The translations under genes and the position numbers were made by a program. From Paralimibaculum aggregatum (GTDB lineage: Bacteria; Pseudomonadota; Alphaproteobacteria; Rhodobacterales; Rhodobacteraceae), in NCBI RefSeq assembly GCF_030270585.1, contig NZ_BSYI01000018.1, forward strand, positions 25,573 through 89,572: a DNA stretch of 64,000 nt, given 5' to 3'. Positions within the stretch are counted from its first letter, which is position 1; each line of letters opens with the position of its first letter. The notes under the pieces are model-generated. The model searched no databases and had not been told where the DNA came from. It saw only the letters and a list, made by a program, of their open reading frames with translations. This document shows, one piece after another, positions 39,800-48,793 of this stretch.

Positions 39800-39839
39800 C
39801 AGGCACAGGCGGCGGGCTCACCGGCCCGCCACGGACGAC

Positions 39840-39873
39840 AACGGGGCGCGCCGGCAGCACGGCGCGCCCCGTT
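39840..39873. terminator. Two-way terminator between the TadG-like gene and msrA
   Basis: A perfect 14-bp inverted repeat, AACGGGGCGCGCCG (39840-39853) and its complement (39860-39873), with a 6-nt loop, lies between convergent genes. The strongest stem in the window; no T-run. Confidence 0.75.
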
Positions 39874-39895
39874 GCATGTCGACCGCCGGGCCGCT

Positions 39896-40543
39896 TCAGG
39901 CGCCGAGCCCCTCCGGGCAGCTGACGCCGGTGCCGCCCACCCCGCAATAGCCGCCGGGGTTCTTCGCGAGATACTGCTGGTGATAGTCCTCGGCGTAGAA
40001 GAATTCCGCGGCGGGCAGGATCTCGGTGGTGATCTGGCCATGGCCGGCCCGCGATAGCTCGGTCTGATAGCCCGCCTTCGACGCCTCGGCCGCCGCGCGC
40101 TGGCCATCGTCCATGGTGTAGATGCCGGAGCGGTACTGCGTGCCGACATCGTTTCCCTGGCGCATGCCCTGGGTCGGGTCGTGCCCCTCCCAGAACAGCC
40201 GGAGCAGCTCGGCATAGGAGATCCCTGCCGGATCGAAGACCACCAGCACCGCCTCCGTGTGCCCGGTCTGGCCCGAGCAGACCTCGCGATAGGTCGGGTT
40301 CGGCGTCTCGCCCGCCACATAGCCGACCGCCGTCACCCAGACGCCGGGCCGGGTCCAGAACTTGCGCTCCACGCCCCAGAAGCAGCCCATGGCGAAGACC
40401 GCGCGCTCCAGCCCCTCCGGAAAGGGCCCCTTCAGCGGCCGGCCATTGACGAAATGCATCTCGGCGGTGGGGATCGGCTCCGCCCGCCCTGGCAAGGCGC
40501 GCCCCGCCGCCGGCACCTCCGGTTTCCTGAACAGTCCGAACAT
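39896..40543 (-). CDS. msrA: Peptide methionine-S-sulfoxide reductase MsrA
   Basis: 215 residues. It reduces methionine-S-sulfoxide in oxidised proteins. The nucleophilic cysteine is C54 in [37 protein letters not shown] and [27 protein letters not shown] are diagnostic. Two C-terminal cysteines in [16 protein letters not shown] can act as resolving residues. The start at 40543 ([10 protein letters not shown]) has GGAGGAGCCG directly upstream. No msrB is nearby. Confidence 0.94.
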   Translation of the reverse strand: MFGLFRKPEVPAAGRALPGRAEPIPTAEMHFVNGRPLKGPFPEGLERAVFAMGCFWGVERKFWTRPGVWVTAVGYVAGETPNPTYREVCSGQTGHTEAVLVVFDPAGISYAELLRLFWEGHDPTQGMRQGNDVGTQYRSGIYTMDDGQRAAAEASKAGYQTELSRAGHGQITTEILPAAEFFYAEDYHQQYLAKNPGGYCGVGGTGVSCPEGLGA

Positions 40544-40651
40544 CGGCTCCTCCATATGCCTCTCGACCAGAGATATGGCGCCGCGCCAGCGCCGGCAATC
40601 AATCCTGCGTGGGCCTGGCGATGCGCCGTGGTTCACCCACAAGAAATAGGT

Positions 40652-40666
40652 GAACAAGTCAGGAAC
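40652..40666. promoter_or_regulatory. LexA (SOS) box upstream of uvrD
   Basis: GAAC-N7-GAAC, the reverse complement of the alphaproteobacterial LexA operator GTTC-N7-GTTC, 42 bp before the uvrD start. The same GAAC also ends a 7-bp inverted repeat with GTTCACC (40631-40637). Confidence 0.7.
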
Positions 40667-40695
40667 ACCCCCTTTCCCTAGCACCGCGCCCGCGC

Positions 40696-40701
40696 TACAC
40701 T
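40696..40701 (+). promoter_or_regulatory. -10 element adjoining the uvrD start (leaderless?)
   Basis: TACACT ends 6 nt before the ATG at 40708, and no ribosome site precedes that ATG. Initiation 6-8 nt after a -10 would begin the mRNA at the start codon. The -35 region (about 40673-40678) is poor. Confidence 0.4.
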
Positions 40702-40707
40702 CCGCGC

Positions 40708-43104
40708 ATGGCTGGCTACGAATTCGACGAGGCAGAGGCCTTCGGGGCCTTCGATGCCCGCCCGCTCTCCGAACGCGCGGCGGCGCCCCCGCCCTATCTC
40801 GACGGGCTCAACCCGGCGCAGGCCGAGGCCGTGGAGGCGCTCGACGGCCCGGTCCTAGTGCTCGCCGGCGCCGGCACCGGCAAGACCCGGGTGCTGACCA
40901 CCCGGCTCGCGCATCTCATCCACACCCGCCGCGCCTTCCCGAGCCAGGTGCTCGCGGTGACCTTCACCAACAAGGCGGCGCGCGAGATGAAGGAGCGCTG
41001 CGCCGCGCTCCTTGGCGGGCCGGTGGAGGGGCTGCCATGGCTCGGCACCTTCCACGCGATCTGCGTCAGGATCCTGCGCCGCCATGCCGAGCTGGTGGAT
41101 CTGAAATCCAACTTCACCATCCTCGACACCGACGACCAGATCCGCCTGATCAAGCAGATCCTCTCGGCCGAGGGCATCGACGACAAGCGTTGGCCGGCCC
41201 GGGTCTTTGCCGGGCTGCTGGATCGCTGGAAGAACCGGGCGCAGCGCCCCTCGCAGGTGCCGGCAGACGAGCTCGGCTTCGCCAACGGCCGCGCGGGCGA
41301 GCTCTACATCGCCTACCAGGACCGGCTGCGCACGCTGAACGCCGTGGATTTCGGCGATCTCCTGCTGCATGTGCTCACGATCTTCCAGCGCCATACGGAC
41401 GTGCTAGAGCAGTATCAGCAGCGCTTCCGCTACATCCTCGTCGACGAGTACCAGGACACCAACATCGCGCAGTATCTCTGGCTGCGGCTTCTGGCCCAGG
41501 CGCATCACAACATCTGCTGCGTCGGCGACGACGACCAGTCGATCTATGGCTGGCGCGGCGCCGAGGTCGGCAACATCCTGAAGTTCGAGACCGATTTCCC
41601 CGGCGCTCGGGTCGTGCGGCTGGAGCAGAACTACCGCTCGACCCTGCATATCCTGGCCGCCGCCTCCGGCATGATCGCGGCCAACCAGGGCCGGCTCGGC
41701 AAGACCCTCTGGACCGAGGCGAACGAGGGCGAGAAGGTCCGGCTGATCGGCCACTGGGACGGCGAGGAGGAGGCCCGCTGGATCGGAGAGGAGATCGAGG
41801 CGGCCTCCCAGGGCAGCCGCGGCAACCCGCCGCTCTCGCCCGACGGCATGGCGATCCTGGTGCGCGCCTCGTTCCAGATGCGCGCCTTCGAGGACCGGTT
41901 CCTCACCATCGGCCTGCCCTACCGCGTAGTCGGCGGCCCGCGCTTCTACGAGCGCATGGAGATCCGCGATGCGATGGCCTATTTCCGCGTCGCCGTCAGC
42001 CCGGACGACGACCTGGCCTTCGAGCGCATCGTCAACACCCCGAAGCGCGGCATCGGCGACAAGGCGATGCAGGCGGTCCAGGGCCTCGCCCGGGCCGAGC
42101 GCATCCCGCTGATCGACGCCGCGCGCACCTGCGCCGCGGGCGGGCACGGGATGACCAAGCGCGCCGCCGCCTCGCTGGGCAAGCTGGTGGAATGCTTCGA
42201 CCGCTGGCACGCGCAGGTGCAGGCCGGCGTGCCCTCCCATGTCGAGCTGGCGCAGATCATCCTCGACGAGGCCGGCTATACCGCGATGTGGCAGAACGAC
42301 AAGTCGCCCGAGGCGCCGGGCCGGCTCGAGAACCTCAAGGAACTCGTCGGCGCGCTGGAGGGGTTCGAGAACCTGCAGGGCTTCCTCGAGCATGTCAGCC
42401 TGGTGATGGACAACGAGAGCGAGGATGGCAGCCCCAAGGTCTCGATCATGACGCTGCACGCCGCCAAGGGGCTCGAATTCCCGCTGGTGTTCCTGCCGGG
42501 CTGGGAGGACGGGCTGTTTCCCTCGCAGCGCTCGATGGACGAGAGCGGGCTCGAGGGGCTCGAGGAGGAGCGCCGCCTCGCCTATGTCGGCATCACCCGG
42601 GCGCGGGCCCATCTCACCATCTCCTTCGCCGCCAACCGTCAGACCTATGGCCGCTGGCAATCCGCGCTGCCCTCGCGCTTCATCGACGAGCTTCCCGGCG
42701 AGCATGTCGAGGTGCTGACCCCGCCGGGGCTCTATGGCGGCACCCAGGCGGCGGCGATGCAGGCCGGCACCGGCTCGCAGCTCGAGAGCCAGGCCGCGCG
42801 GGCCGACAGCTACAATTCGCCCGGCTGGCGCCGCTTCGCCGCCCGTGGCCGCGATCGCCCGATCGCCCAGCCGCAGGAGGCGCGCGCGCTGGTGATCGAC
42901 GCCGAGGCGAACCCGGCCTTCGAGCCCGGCACCCGTGTCTTCCATCAGAAGTTCGGCTATGGTCAGGTGACCGAGGTGGAGGGCGACAAGCTCACCGTCC
43001 GCTTCGAGAAGGCGGGGGAGAAGAAGGTGGTGGCGGCCTATGTGACGCGCGCGGAGAACCAGTCGCCCCCGGACGGCGCAGCCGTCCCGGACGTGCCTTT
43101 CTGA
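40708..43104 (+). CDS. uvrD: DNA helicase II, UvrD/PcrA/Rep type
   Basis: 798 residues, superfamily 1A helicase for excision and mismatch repair. Motif I AGAGTGKT is at 53-60; [46 protein letters not shown] (motif III region), [12 protein letters not shown] (IV), [24 protein letters not shown] (V) and [18 protein letters not shown] (VI) are all present. The C-terminal 70 residues end in a Tudor-like RNA polymerase-binding segment ([30 protein letters not shown]). An SOS box lies upstream. trkH follows after 12 bp. Confidence 0.94.
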   Translation: MAGYEFDEAEAFGAFDARPLSERAAAPPPYLDGLNPAQAEAVEALDGPVLVLAGAGTGKTRVLTTRLAHLIHTRRAFPSQVLAVTFTNKAAREMKERCAALLGGPVEGLPWLGTFHAICVRILRRHAELVDLKSNFTILDTDDQIRLIKQILSAEGIDDKRWPARVFAGLLDRWKNRAQRPSQVPADELGFANGRAGELYIAYQDRLRTLNAVDFGDLLLHVLTIFQRHTDVLEQYQQRFRYILVDEYQDTNIAQYLWLRLLAQAHHNICCVGDDDQSIYGWRGAEVGNILKFETDFPGARVVRLEQNYRSTLHILAAASGMIAANQGRLGKTLWTEANEGEKVRLIGHWDGEEEARWIGEEIEAASQGSRGNPPLSPDGMAILVRASFQMRAFEDRFLTIGLPYRVVGGPRFYERMEIRDAMAYFRVAVSPDDDLAFERIVNTPKRGIGDKAMQAVQGLARAERIPLIDAARTCAAGGHGMTKRAAASLGKLVECFDRWHAQVQAGVPSHVELAQIILDEAGYTAMWQNDKSPEAPGRLENLKELVGALEGFENLQGFLEHVSLVMDNESEDGSPKVSIMTLHAAKGLEFPLVFLPGWEDGLFPSQRSMDESGLEGLEEERRLAYVGITRARAHLTISFAANRQTYGRWQSALPSRFIDELPGEHVEVLTPPGLYGGTQAAAMQAGTGSQLESQAARADSYNSPGWRRFAARGRDRPIAQPQEARALVIDAEANPAFEPGTRVFHQKFGYGQVTEVEGDKLTVRFEKAGEKKVVAAYVTRAENQSPPDGAAVPDVPF

Positions 43105-43116
43105 GCCACCCGGCGC

Positions 43117-44577
43117 ATGTACGACATCCGCCCCGTCGCTTCGGTCATCGGCCGGCTGACCGCGGTGCTCGGGGCGACGATGATCCTCGCCGCCATGATC
43201 GACGCCTATAGCGGGCACGAGAACTGGCGCGGCACCGGCTTCGCCGCCTTCCTCACGCTGACCGCCTCGAGCGCGGTGGTGCTGGTCACCCGGAGCGCCA
43301 TCGAGGAGCGGCTCTCGCGCCAGCAGGCCTTCCTGCTGACCACCCTGGTCTGGGTGGTGCTGCCGGTCTTCGGCGCCCTGCCCTTCCTCTACGGGCCGGC
43401 CGACACCCCCTACCGGCTCGACTTCACCGATGCCTATTTCGAGGCCGTGTCCGGGCTCACCACCACCGGCGCCACGGTGATGTCCCAGCTCGACACCGCG
43501 CCGCCGGGGCTGCTGTTCTGGCGCGCGGTGCTGCAATGGTATGGCGGCGTGGGGATCGTGGTGTTCGCCATGGTCTTCCTGCCGGCGATGAAGATCGGCG
43601 GCATGCAGTTCTTCCGCTCCGAGAGCTTCGACATCGGCACCGACATCCTGCCCCGCGCGGCCGAGGTGGCGGGCCAGCTCTTCTGGATCTATCTCGCGCT
43701 CACGGTGGGCTGCGTGCTGGCCTATTCGGCGACCGGCATGGAGGCGTTCGACGCGATCTGCCATGCCATGACCACCGTCTCCACCGGCGGGCTCGGGAAC
43801 TACGACACGAGCTTCGCGGGATTCTCCGCCGGCGCGCAGTATGTGGCGGTGCTGTTCATGATGCTGGCGGCGCTGCCCTTCATCCGCTTCATCGAGCTCT
43901 CCAGGGGCCGGGCGCGGCCGATCGTCCGCGACCGGCAGGTGCAGGGCTTTCTCGGCGTGGTCCTCGTGGTATCGGGGCTGGTGATGCTCTGGCTGCTCTT
44001 CGAGGGGCGCACGGATGTCGAGGCGGCGTTCCGCGCCAGCCTCTTCAACATCACCTCGATCACCACCGGCACCGGCTATGCCTCGGCGCCCTATGACAGC
44101 TGGGGCGGGCTGCCCATCGCGCTCTTCTTCACCGTGGCGCTGATCGGCGGCTGTGCCGGCTCGACCTCCTGCTCGGCCAAGGTGTTCCGCTACCAGATCC
44201 TGTTCGCCGCGCTGATCCAGCAGATCCGCCGCATCCACTCGCCTTCCGGCATCTTTCCGCTGCGCTACGACAACCGCGCGGTGGAGCCGGAGGTGCTGTC
44301 CTCGGTGATGGCCTTCTTCTTCGTCTTCGTCACCGCGCTCTCGGTCTGGGCGATCCTGCTCTCGATGTTCGGGTTGCCGGCGATCACCGCGATCTCGGGC
44401 GCGGTGGCGGTGCTGGCCAATGTCGGCCCCGGTCTCGGCACGCAGATCGGGCCCTCGGGCAACTATGCCGACCTGCCGGAGGGGGCGAAATGGATCTGCT
44501 CGATGGGCATGCTTCTCGGCCGGCTCGAGTTCATCTCGGTGCTGGTGCTGCTGACCCCCAGCTTCTGGCGCCGCTGA
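43117..44577 (+). CDS. trkH: Trk-type potassium transporter, membrane subunit TrkH
   Basis: 486 residues, ten or more membrane helices in four M1-P-M2 repeats. The four selectivity P-loops read GLTTTGATVM, TTVSTGGLGN, SITTGTGYAS and VLANVGPGLG. It needs cytoplasmic TrkA for gating, which is not in this window. Only 12 bp separate it from uvrD, so it probably shares that transcript, an unusual pairing for a DNA-repair helicase. Confidence 0.92.
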   Translation: MYDIRPVASVIGRLTAVLGATMILAAMIDAYSGHENWRGTGFAAFLTLTASSAVVLVTRSAIEERLSRQQAFLLTTLVWVVLPVFGALPFLYGPADTPYRLDFTDAYFEAVSGLTTTGATVMSQLDTAPPGLLFWRAVLQWYGGVGIVVFAMVFLPAMKIGGMQFFRSESFDIGTDILPRAAEVAGQLFWIYLALTVGCVLAYSATGMEAFDAICHAMTTVSTGGLGNYDTSFAGFSAGAQYVAVLFMMLAALPFIRFIELSRGRARPIVRDRQVQGFLGVVLVVSGLVMLWLLFEGRTDVEAAFRASLFNITSITTGTGYASAPYDSWGGLPIALFFTVALIGGCAGSTSCSAKVFRYQILFAALIQQIRRIHSPSGIFPLRYDNRAVEPEVLSSVMAFFFVFVTALSVWAILLSMFGLPAITAISGAVAVLANVGPGLGTQIGPSGNYADLPEGAKWICSMGMLLGRLEFISVLVLLTPSFWRR

Positions 44578-44662
44578 CCCTGCACCGCAGCCTACCTTAA
44601 GCCCTTTGAATATTTTTCTAATTCTCTTTCGCGCCCGGGCGGGTCATAGCTGTGGTCGAGGT

Positions 44663-44687
44663 ATGTCGGGATATGCCGACATGTCGG
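44663..44687. promoter_or_regulatory. Operator-like triple half-site upstream of the LysR gene
   Basis: ATGTCGG (44663-44669) and CCGACAT (44676-44682) form an inverted repeat with a 6-bp spacer, and CCGACATGTCGG (44676-44687) is a perfect 12-bp palindrome, giving three half-sites. It lies about 90 bp upstream of the -35 of the LysR gene. Candidate site for autoregulation or a divergent regulator. Confidence 0.5.
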
Positions 44688-44772
44688 CCGGACACTCTCC
44701 CAGGGGTTCGGTTCTTGCGCTGGAGCGGCCGGAGGGTCGCTCCATTTTTTTCGCGCATGAATTGCGGCCGGG

Positions 44773-44801
44773 TTGTAAGATCCGTTTAACACCGCTTAGA
44801 T
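44773..44801 (+). promoter_or_regulatory. Promoter of the LysR gene (leaderless arrangement)
   Basis: -35 TTGTAA (44773-44778), 17-bp spacer, -10 TTAGAT (44796-44801). The ATG at 44809 is only 7 bases after the -10, so the transcript would start at or next to the start codon. No ribosome site is visible. Confidence 0.55.
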
Positions 44802-44808
44802 CGAACCC

Positions 44809-45774
44809 ATGGCGCACCCCAAATCCCTCACGCTGAAGCAGCTTCGCGCGCTCGCCGCGATCGTCGAGACCGGCTCGATCACCGCGGCGGCCGGCACGCT
44901 GCACGTGACCCCGCCCGCGGTCTCCACCCAGCTGAAATCGCTGGAAGAAGGCGTCTGCGCGCAGGTGCTCAACCGTGGGCCCGACGGCAAGGTGAGCCTC
45001 ACCCCGATCGGCCGCGAGCTGCTCGGCACGGTGCAGAAGATCGAAACCGCGCTGTCGCAGTGCTTTGCCCGGATCGAGGCGATGAAGGCGGGCATGGCGG
45101 GCTATGTCTCGATCGGCGTCGTCTCCACGGGCAAGTACTTCGCCCCCGGTCTCGTCGCGCGGATGAAGGCGCTGCTGCCGGATGTCGAGATCGGGCTCAA
45201 GGTCGGCAACCGCGAGGCCATCGTCGAGGCGCTCGCCCGCGGCGAGGTCGAGCTCGCCATCATGGGCCGCCCGCCGCAGGAGCCGCCGGTCGAGGCCGAG
45301 GTGCTGGGCGAGCATCCCTACATCATCATCGCGCCGCCGGACCATCCGCTGGCGCTGGCCGATGACATCCTGCCCGAGGCGCTGCTCGAGGAGACCTTCC
45401 TCGGCCGCGAGCAGGGCTCGGGCACCCGCATCCTGATGCGCCGCTATCTCGACCGGATCGGCGAGGGCCGGCCCTATCGCATGGTCGAGATGGGCACCAA
45501 CGAGACCATCAAGCAGGCGGTGATGGCCGGGCTCGGCCTCGCGGTGATCTCGGCACATACGGTGGTGCCGGAGCTCGAGGCCGGGCGGCTGGTGATGCTG
45601 CGGATGGAGGGATTGCCGATCATCCGCCACTGGTATCTCGTGCGCCCGGCGGAGGCGAAGCTCTCGGCGACCTCGGCGGCCTTCCGGGATTTCCTGATGC
45701 TGGCGAACGGGGACTATCTCCCCAAGGTGCCGCGCCCGCTCCTGGTGGAGCGCTGGGAGGACATGCCGGTCTGA
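44809..45774 (+). CDS. LysR-family regulator, CbbR-like
   Basis: 321 residues. The N-terminal winged HTH is TLKQLRALAAIVETGSITAAAGTLHVTPPAVSTQLKSLE (about 8-50). The effector domain starts near 95 (GYVSIGVVSTGKYFAPGLVARMK), and EVELAIMGRPPQEP and LGEHPYIIIAPPDHPLA resemble CbbR, the activator of Calvin-cycle genes. No cbb gene is within the window, so the target is unknown and CbbR itself is only a best guess. A leaderless promoter and an operator-like site precede it. Ends in a strong hairpin shared with convergent dksA. Confidence 0.85.
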   Translation: MAHPKSLTLKQLRALAAIVETGSITAAAGTLHVTPPAVSTQLKSLEEGVCAQVLNRGPDGKVSLTPIGRELLGTVQKIETALSQCFARIEAMKAGMAGYVSIGVVSTGKYFAPGLVARMKALLPDVEIGLKVGNREAIVEALARGEVELAIMGRPPQEPPVEAEVLGEHPYIIIAPPDHPLALADDILPEALLEETFLGREQGSGTRILMRRYLDRIGEGRPYRMVEMGTNETIKQAVMAGLGLAVISAHTVVPELEAGRLVMLRMEGLPIIRHWYLVRPAEAKLSATSAAFRDFLMLANGDYLPKVPRPLLVERWEDMPV

Positions 45775-45797
45775 CCGCCGCCCACCCCGAAAGACCT

Positions 45798-45819
45798 GCG
45801 CCGCCCCGGGGGGCGACGC
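45798..45819. terminator. Hairpin between the LysR gene and dksA
   Basis: GCGCCGCCCC (45798-45807) pairs with GGGGCGACGC (45810-45819) apart from one position, which on the minus-strand transcript becomes a U-G wobble. Located between convergent genes. Confidence 0.5.
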
Positions 45820-45837
45820 TTGGGCATTTCAGCAGGA

Positions 45838-46260
45838 TCAGGTGTCGCGGTGGACCTTCTCGCGGCGCTCATGCGCCTCCTGCGCCTCGAGCGACAGCGT
45901 CGCGGTCGGCCGCGCCTCGAGCCGGCGCAGCGAGATCGGCTCGCCGGTCACCTCGCAGTAACCGTAACTGCCGTCCTCGATCCGCCGCAGCGCCGCATCG
46001 ATCTTCGAGATCAGCTTGCGCTGCCGGTCGCGGGTGCGCAGCTCGAGCGCACGGTCGGTCTCGGCAGAGGCCCGGTCCGCGAGGTCCGGGATGTTGTTGG
46101 TCTCGGCCTGCATGTGCTCGACCGTCTCGCGGCTCTCGTTGATGATCGAATTGCGCCATTCAAGCAGCTTCCGGCGGAAATACTCCTTCTGCCGGGGACA
46201 CATGAACGGTTCGTCGTCGGAAGGTCGGTAATCAGCGTCGATTGGTATCTCGACATTCAT
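45838..46260 (-). CDS. dksA: RNA polymerase-binding regulator DksA (single-Cys type)
   Basis: 140 residues. It inserts into the RNA polymerase secondary channel and works with ppGpp. The coiled coil carries DLADRA (59-64), matching the DxxDxA tip motif. The zinc-finger site has only one of four cysteines: C102 is kept in YGYCEVTGEPISLRRLEARPTATLSL, while the other three are Thr, Ser and Ala. Rhodobacter sphaeroides also has a one-cysteine DksA that was reported not to need the zinc site. A second cysteine is at 21. AGGGGCTGG precedes the ATG at 46260. Confidence 0.92.
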   Translation of the reverse strand: MNVEIPIDADYRPSDDEPFMCPRQKEYFRRKLLEWRNSIINESRETVEHMQAETNNIPDLADRASAETDRALELRTRDRQRKLISKIDAALRRIEDGSYGYCEVTGEPISLRRLEARPTATLSLEAQEAHERREKVHRDT

Positions 46261-46436
46261 GGATCCAGCCCCTATCACGCTAAGCGCCGGTGCGGCCCGG
46301 CACCCCCCCATGTCGTGGGCCTGCTATAGTCGCTTTGAACCTTCATGTCACGCCTTAAACTCATGCTCGGCAAGGGTTATAGGCGCCGAAGACCAATCCC
46401 GCAGGACAGATGAACCAAGCCGAGGAGCGTTTCGCC

Positions 46437-47282
46437 ATGAGCAGATTCGAGGGCACCGCCGACTACATCGCCACCGAGGATCTGACGATCGCTGTCAACG
46501 CCGCGATCCGCCTCGAGCGGCCGCTTCTGGTGAAGGGCGAACCCGGCACGGGCAAGACCGAACTGGCCCGTCAAATTGCCTCAAGCCTTGGCATGAAGCT
46601 GCTGGAATGGCACGTGAAATCCACGACGCGAGCGATCCAGGGCCTGTATGAATACGACGCCGTCAGCCGGCTGCGCGACAGCCAGCTCGGCGACGACCGG
46701 GTGCGCGACGTGAAGAACTACATCAAGCCCGGCAAGCTCTGGGAGGCCTTCACGGCGCCGGAGCGCGTGGTGCTGCTGATCGACGAGATCGACAAGGCCG
46801 ATATCGAGTTCCCCAACGACCTGCTGCAGGAACTCGACCGGATGGAGTTTCACGTTTACGAGACCGGCGAGACGATCCGCGCGGTGCAGCGCCCGGTTGT
46901 GGTGATCACCTCGAACAACGAGAAAGAGCTGCCGGACGCCTTCCTGCGCCGCTGCTTCTTCCATTTCATCTCGTTTCCGGATGCCGAAACCATGGCGAGA
47001 ATCGTCGAGGTACATTTCCCCGGCATCAAGCAGGAACTGGTGCGCGCCGCCCTCACCCGCTTCTACGAGATCCGCGAGACCCCGGGCCTGAAGAAGAAGC
47101 CCTCCACCTCGGAGGTGCTCGACTGGCTGAAGCTGCTGATGGCCGACGACGTGGATGCCGCGACCCTTCGGGCCGATCCGAAATCCGCGATACCGCCGCT
47201 GCATGGCGCGCTGCTGAAGAACGAGCAGGACGTGCATCTCTTCGAGCGGCTCGCGTTCCTGGCCCGGCGCGAGCGGAGCTGA
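46437..47282 (+). CDS. MoxR-family AAA+ ATPase
   Basis: 281 residues. Walker A GEPGTGKT at 34-41, Walker B VVLLIDEIDKADIEFPNDLLQELD about 118-141, sensor segment PVVVITSNNEKELPDAFLRRCFFHFISFP, and the C-terminal lid with STSEVLDWLKLL. MoxR ATPases act with VWA proteins as chaperones that mature or activate metal enzymes. The start at 46437 (MSRFEGTADY) has GAGGAGC upstream; the ATG nine codons earlier is less likely. A VWA partner of the CoxE type lies 3.1 kb downstream, separated by four genes. Confidence 0.9.
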   Translation: MSRFEGTADYIATEDLTIAVNAAIRLERPLLVKGEPGTGKTELARQIASSLGMKLLEWHVKSTTRAIQGLYEYDAVSRLRDSQLGDDRVRDVKNYIKPGKLWEAFTAPERVVLLIDEIDKADIEFPNDLLQELDRMEFHVYETGETIRAVQRPVVVITSNNEKELPDAFLRRCFFHFISFPDAETMARIVEVHFPGIKQELVRAALTRFYEIRETPGLKKKPSTSEVLDWLKLLMADDVDAATLRADPKSAIPPLHGALLKNEQDVHLFERLAFLARRERS

Positions 47283-47290
47283 GGGACCGC

Positions 47291-48202
47291 TCACTCCATG
47301 CCGTAGTGCCGCCGGAAGCAGGCGAGATGGCTCGCCCACTCGGCACGCAGCCTGGCAATCCGGGCGGCATCCCTCTCCGGGTCGAGCTCGTGCGGCTTGC
47401 GCAGCCCGCTCGCGGTGAGGGTGATGCGCGCCTCCGGGTGATCGTCCGGGTCGATATCGTAGAGCGTGGTGCTAATGCCGCCCCCGCCGTAATGCGCATT
47501 GGCGGTGAGCGGCTTCAGCCAGCGGCTCTCGAGCTGCGGATAGCGCGCGGCGAGCCGGGCGAGCTCCGCCACCGGCCAGTTGCCGCCGATATCGAGATCC
47601 GTGAGCTTTGGAAAGCCGTCGAGCACCGCGGTGGAAAGGTCCGGCGTGCGAATGCCCGGAATGTGCAGCACCGCGAGCCCGCGCAGCGCCCGGAGCGGCC
47701 CGAGATCGAGCGTGATCCCCTTTGCCACCACGCTGCCCGGCGCGATCTCCAGCGCGGTCAGCCCGGCGAGGGAGGCCAGCGGCGCGAGGTCCTCCACCCG
47801 CTTCAGCCCCTTGATGGAGAGGAGACGCAGCCCGCGCAGCCCCGCCAGCGGCGCCAGATCGGTCAGCCGGGGCAGATCCTCGAGGCAGAGCGCCTCGAGC
47901 CGGGTGAGCCCCGCCAGCAATCCGAGATCCTCGAGCCTGAGATCCACCAGCCAGAGCGCCGCCGGATCGGCCGCGCGCACGGCCTCCGCTGCCTGTGCCG
48001 GCTTCACCCCGGTGATCGCCAGCCCGTCGAGCGGCGCGAGCCGGGCCAGCGCCTCCGGGTGCCTGGTCTGCCGCCCGATGAACACCGCCCGCCGCCCGCG
48101 CATCGCCGCGAGATCGGCCACCTGCGGCCCGCCGGCAGCGCGCTCCCTGGCCGCGTTGAAGACATCCATTTCGGCCGGCGGGGGCGTCGGTGGCGGGGGC
48201 AT
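47291..48202 (-). CDS. Leucine-rich repeat protein
   Basis: 303 residues, soluble, cytoplasmic by appearance. From about residue 85 it has leucine-rich units of roughly 22 residues (LGLLAGLTRLEALCLEDLPRLTDLAPLAGLRGLRLLSIKGLKRVEDLAPLASLAGLTALEIA) followed by longer ones (ALRGLAVLHIPGI, FPKLTDLDIGGNWPV). The C-terminal third (WLKPLTANAHYGGG, TLTASGLRKPHELDPERDAARIARLRAEWASHLACFRRHYGM) is not repeated. No membrane or export signal. Start at 48202 (MPPPPTPPPAEMD). It lies inside, and opposite to, the MoxR-VWA interval. Likely a protein-interaction scaffold. Confidence 0.75.
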   Translation of the reverse strand: MPPPPTPPPAEMDVFNAARERAAGGPQVADLAAMRGRRAVFIGRQTRHPEALARLAPLDGLAITGVKPAQAAEAVRAADPAALWLVDLRLEDLGLLAGLTRLEALCLEDLPRLTDLAPLAGLRGLRLLSIKGLKRVEDLAPLASLAGLTALEIAPGSVVAKGITLDLGPLRALRGLAVLHIPGIRTPDLSTAVLDGFPKLTDLDIGGNWPVAELARLAARYPQLESRWLKPLTANAHYGGGGISTTLYDIDPDDHPEARITLTASGLRKPHELDPERDAARIARLRAEWASHLACFRRHYGME

Positions 48203-48358
48203 GGCGTCTCTCGGGAGGCTGGGGTCGCTGCGCGGCCGATCATAGCACGGCGCCCCTGCCGGCCGAAGCCGCCCGTGCCCCCCGATCGCGAGACCCGCGC
48301 GGGTGTTGCCCCCTCTCCGGCCCCGTGGCATGGGGAAGGGATCGGGAGGTATGGGGCC

Positions 48359-48793
48359 ATGCAGATCAGGCGGTTGACGGCGGCGGACGAGGCGGAGTGG
48401 CGCCGGCTCTGGCACGGCTATCTCGCGTTCTACGAGACCGAGCTGCCCGAGGAGGTCTATGCGACCAGCTTCGCGCGGCTGCTCTGCGAGGCGGAGGGCG
48501 ACTACCAGGGCTTCGTCGCCGAGCAGGACGGCAGGCTCGTCGGGCTGGTGCACTACATCTATCACCGCCACGGCTGGCGGATCGAGAAGGTGGTCTATCT
48601 GCAGGACCTCTATGTCGATCCGGAGATCCGCGGCACCGGCGCCGGGCGGGCGCTGATCGAGGCGGTCTATGCTGCGGCGGATGCCGCCGGCTGCCCCTCG
48701 GTCTACTGGCTGACGCAGGATTTCAACCACACCGCCCGCAAGCTCTACGACCGGGTGGCGACGCTCACGCCCTTCATCAAGTACAGCCGCTGA
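48359..48793 (+). CDS. GNAT-family N-acetyltransferase
   Basis: 144 residues, single GNAT domain. The acetyl-CoA loop is VDPEIRGTGAGRALIEAVYAAADAAG (about 87-112), preceded by the usual YLQDLYV strand, and SVYWLTQDFNHTARKLYDRV is motif B. The N-terminus MQIRRLTAADEAEWRRLWHGYLAFYETEL with EVY is common to a group of hypothetical acetyltransferases. The ATG at 48359 has GGGAGGT upstream. Its stop overlaps the start of the next gene (TGATG). Substrate unknown. Confidence 0.86.
   Translation: MQIRRLTAADEAEWRRLWHGYLAFYETELPEEVYATSFARLLCEAEGDYQGFVAEQDGRLVGLVHYIYHRHGWRIEKVVYLQDLYVDPEIRGTGAGRALIEAVYAAADAAGCPSVYWLTQDFNHTARKLYDRVATLTPFIKYSR

Noticed and set aside
41404..44238. A 944-residue open frame opposite uvrD and trkH
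   Set aside because: A by-product of high GC content: the frame is antisense to two genes with complete family motifs and its translation has no recognisable domain.
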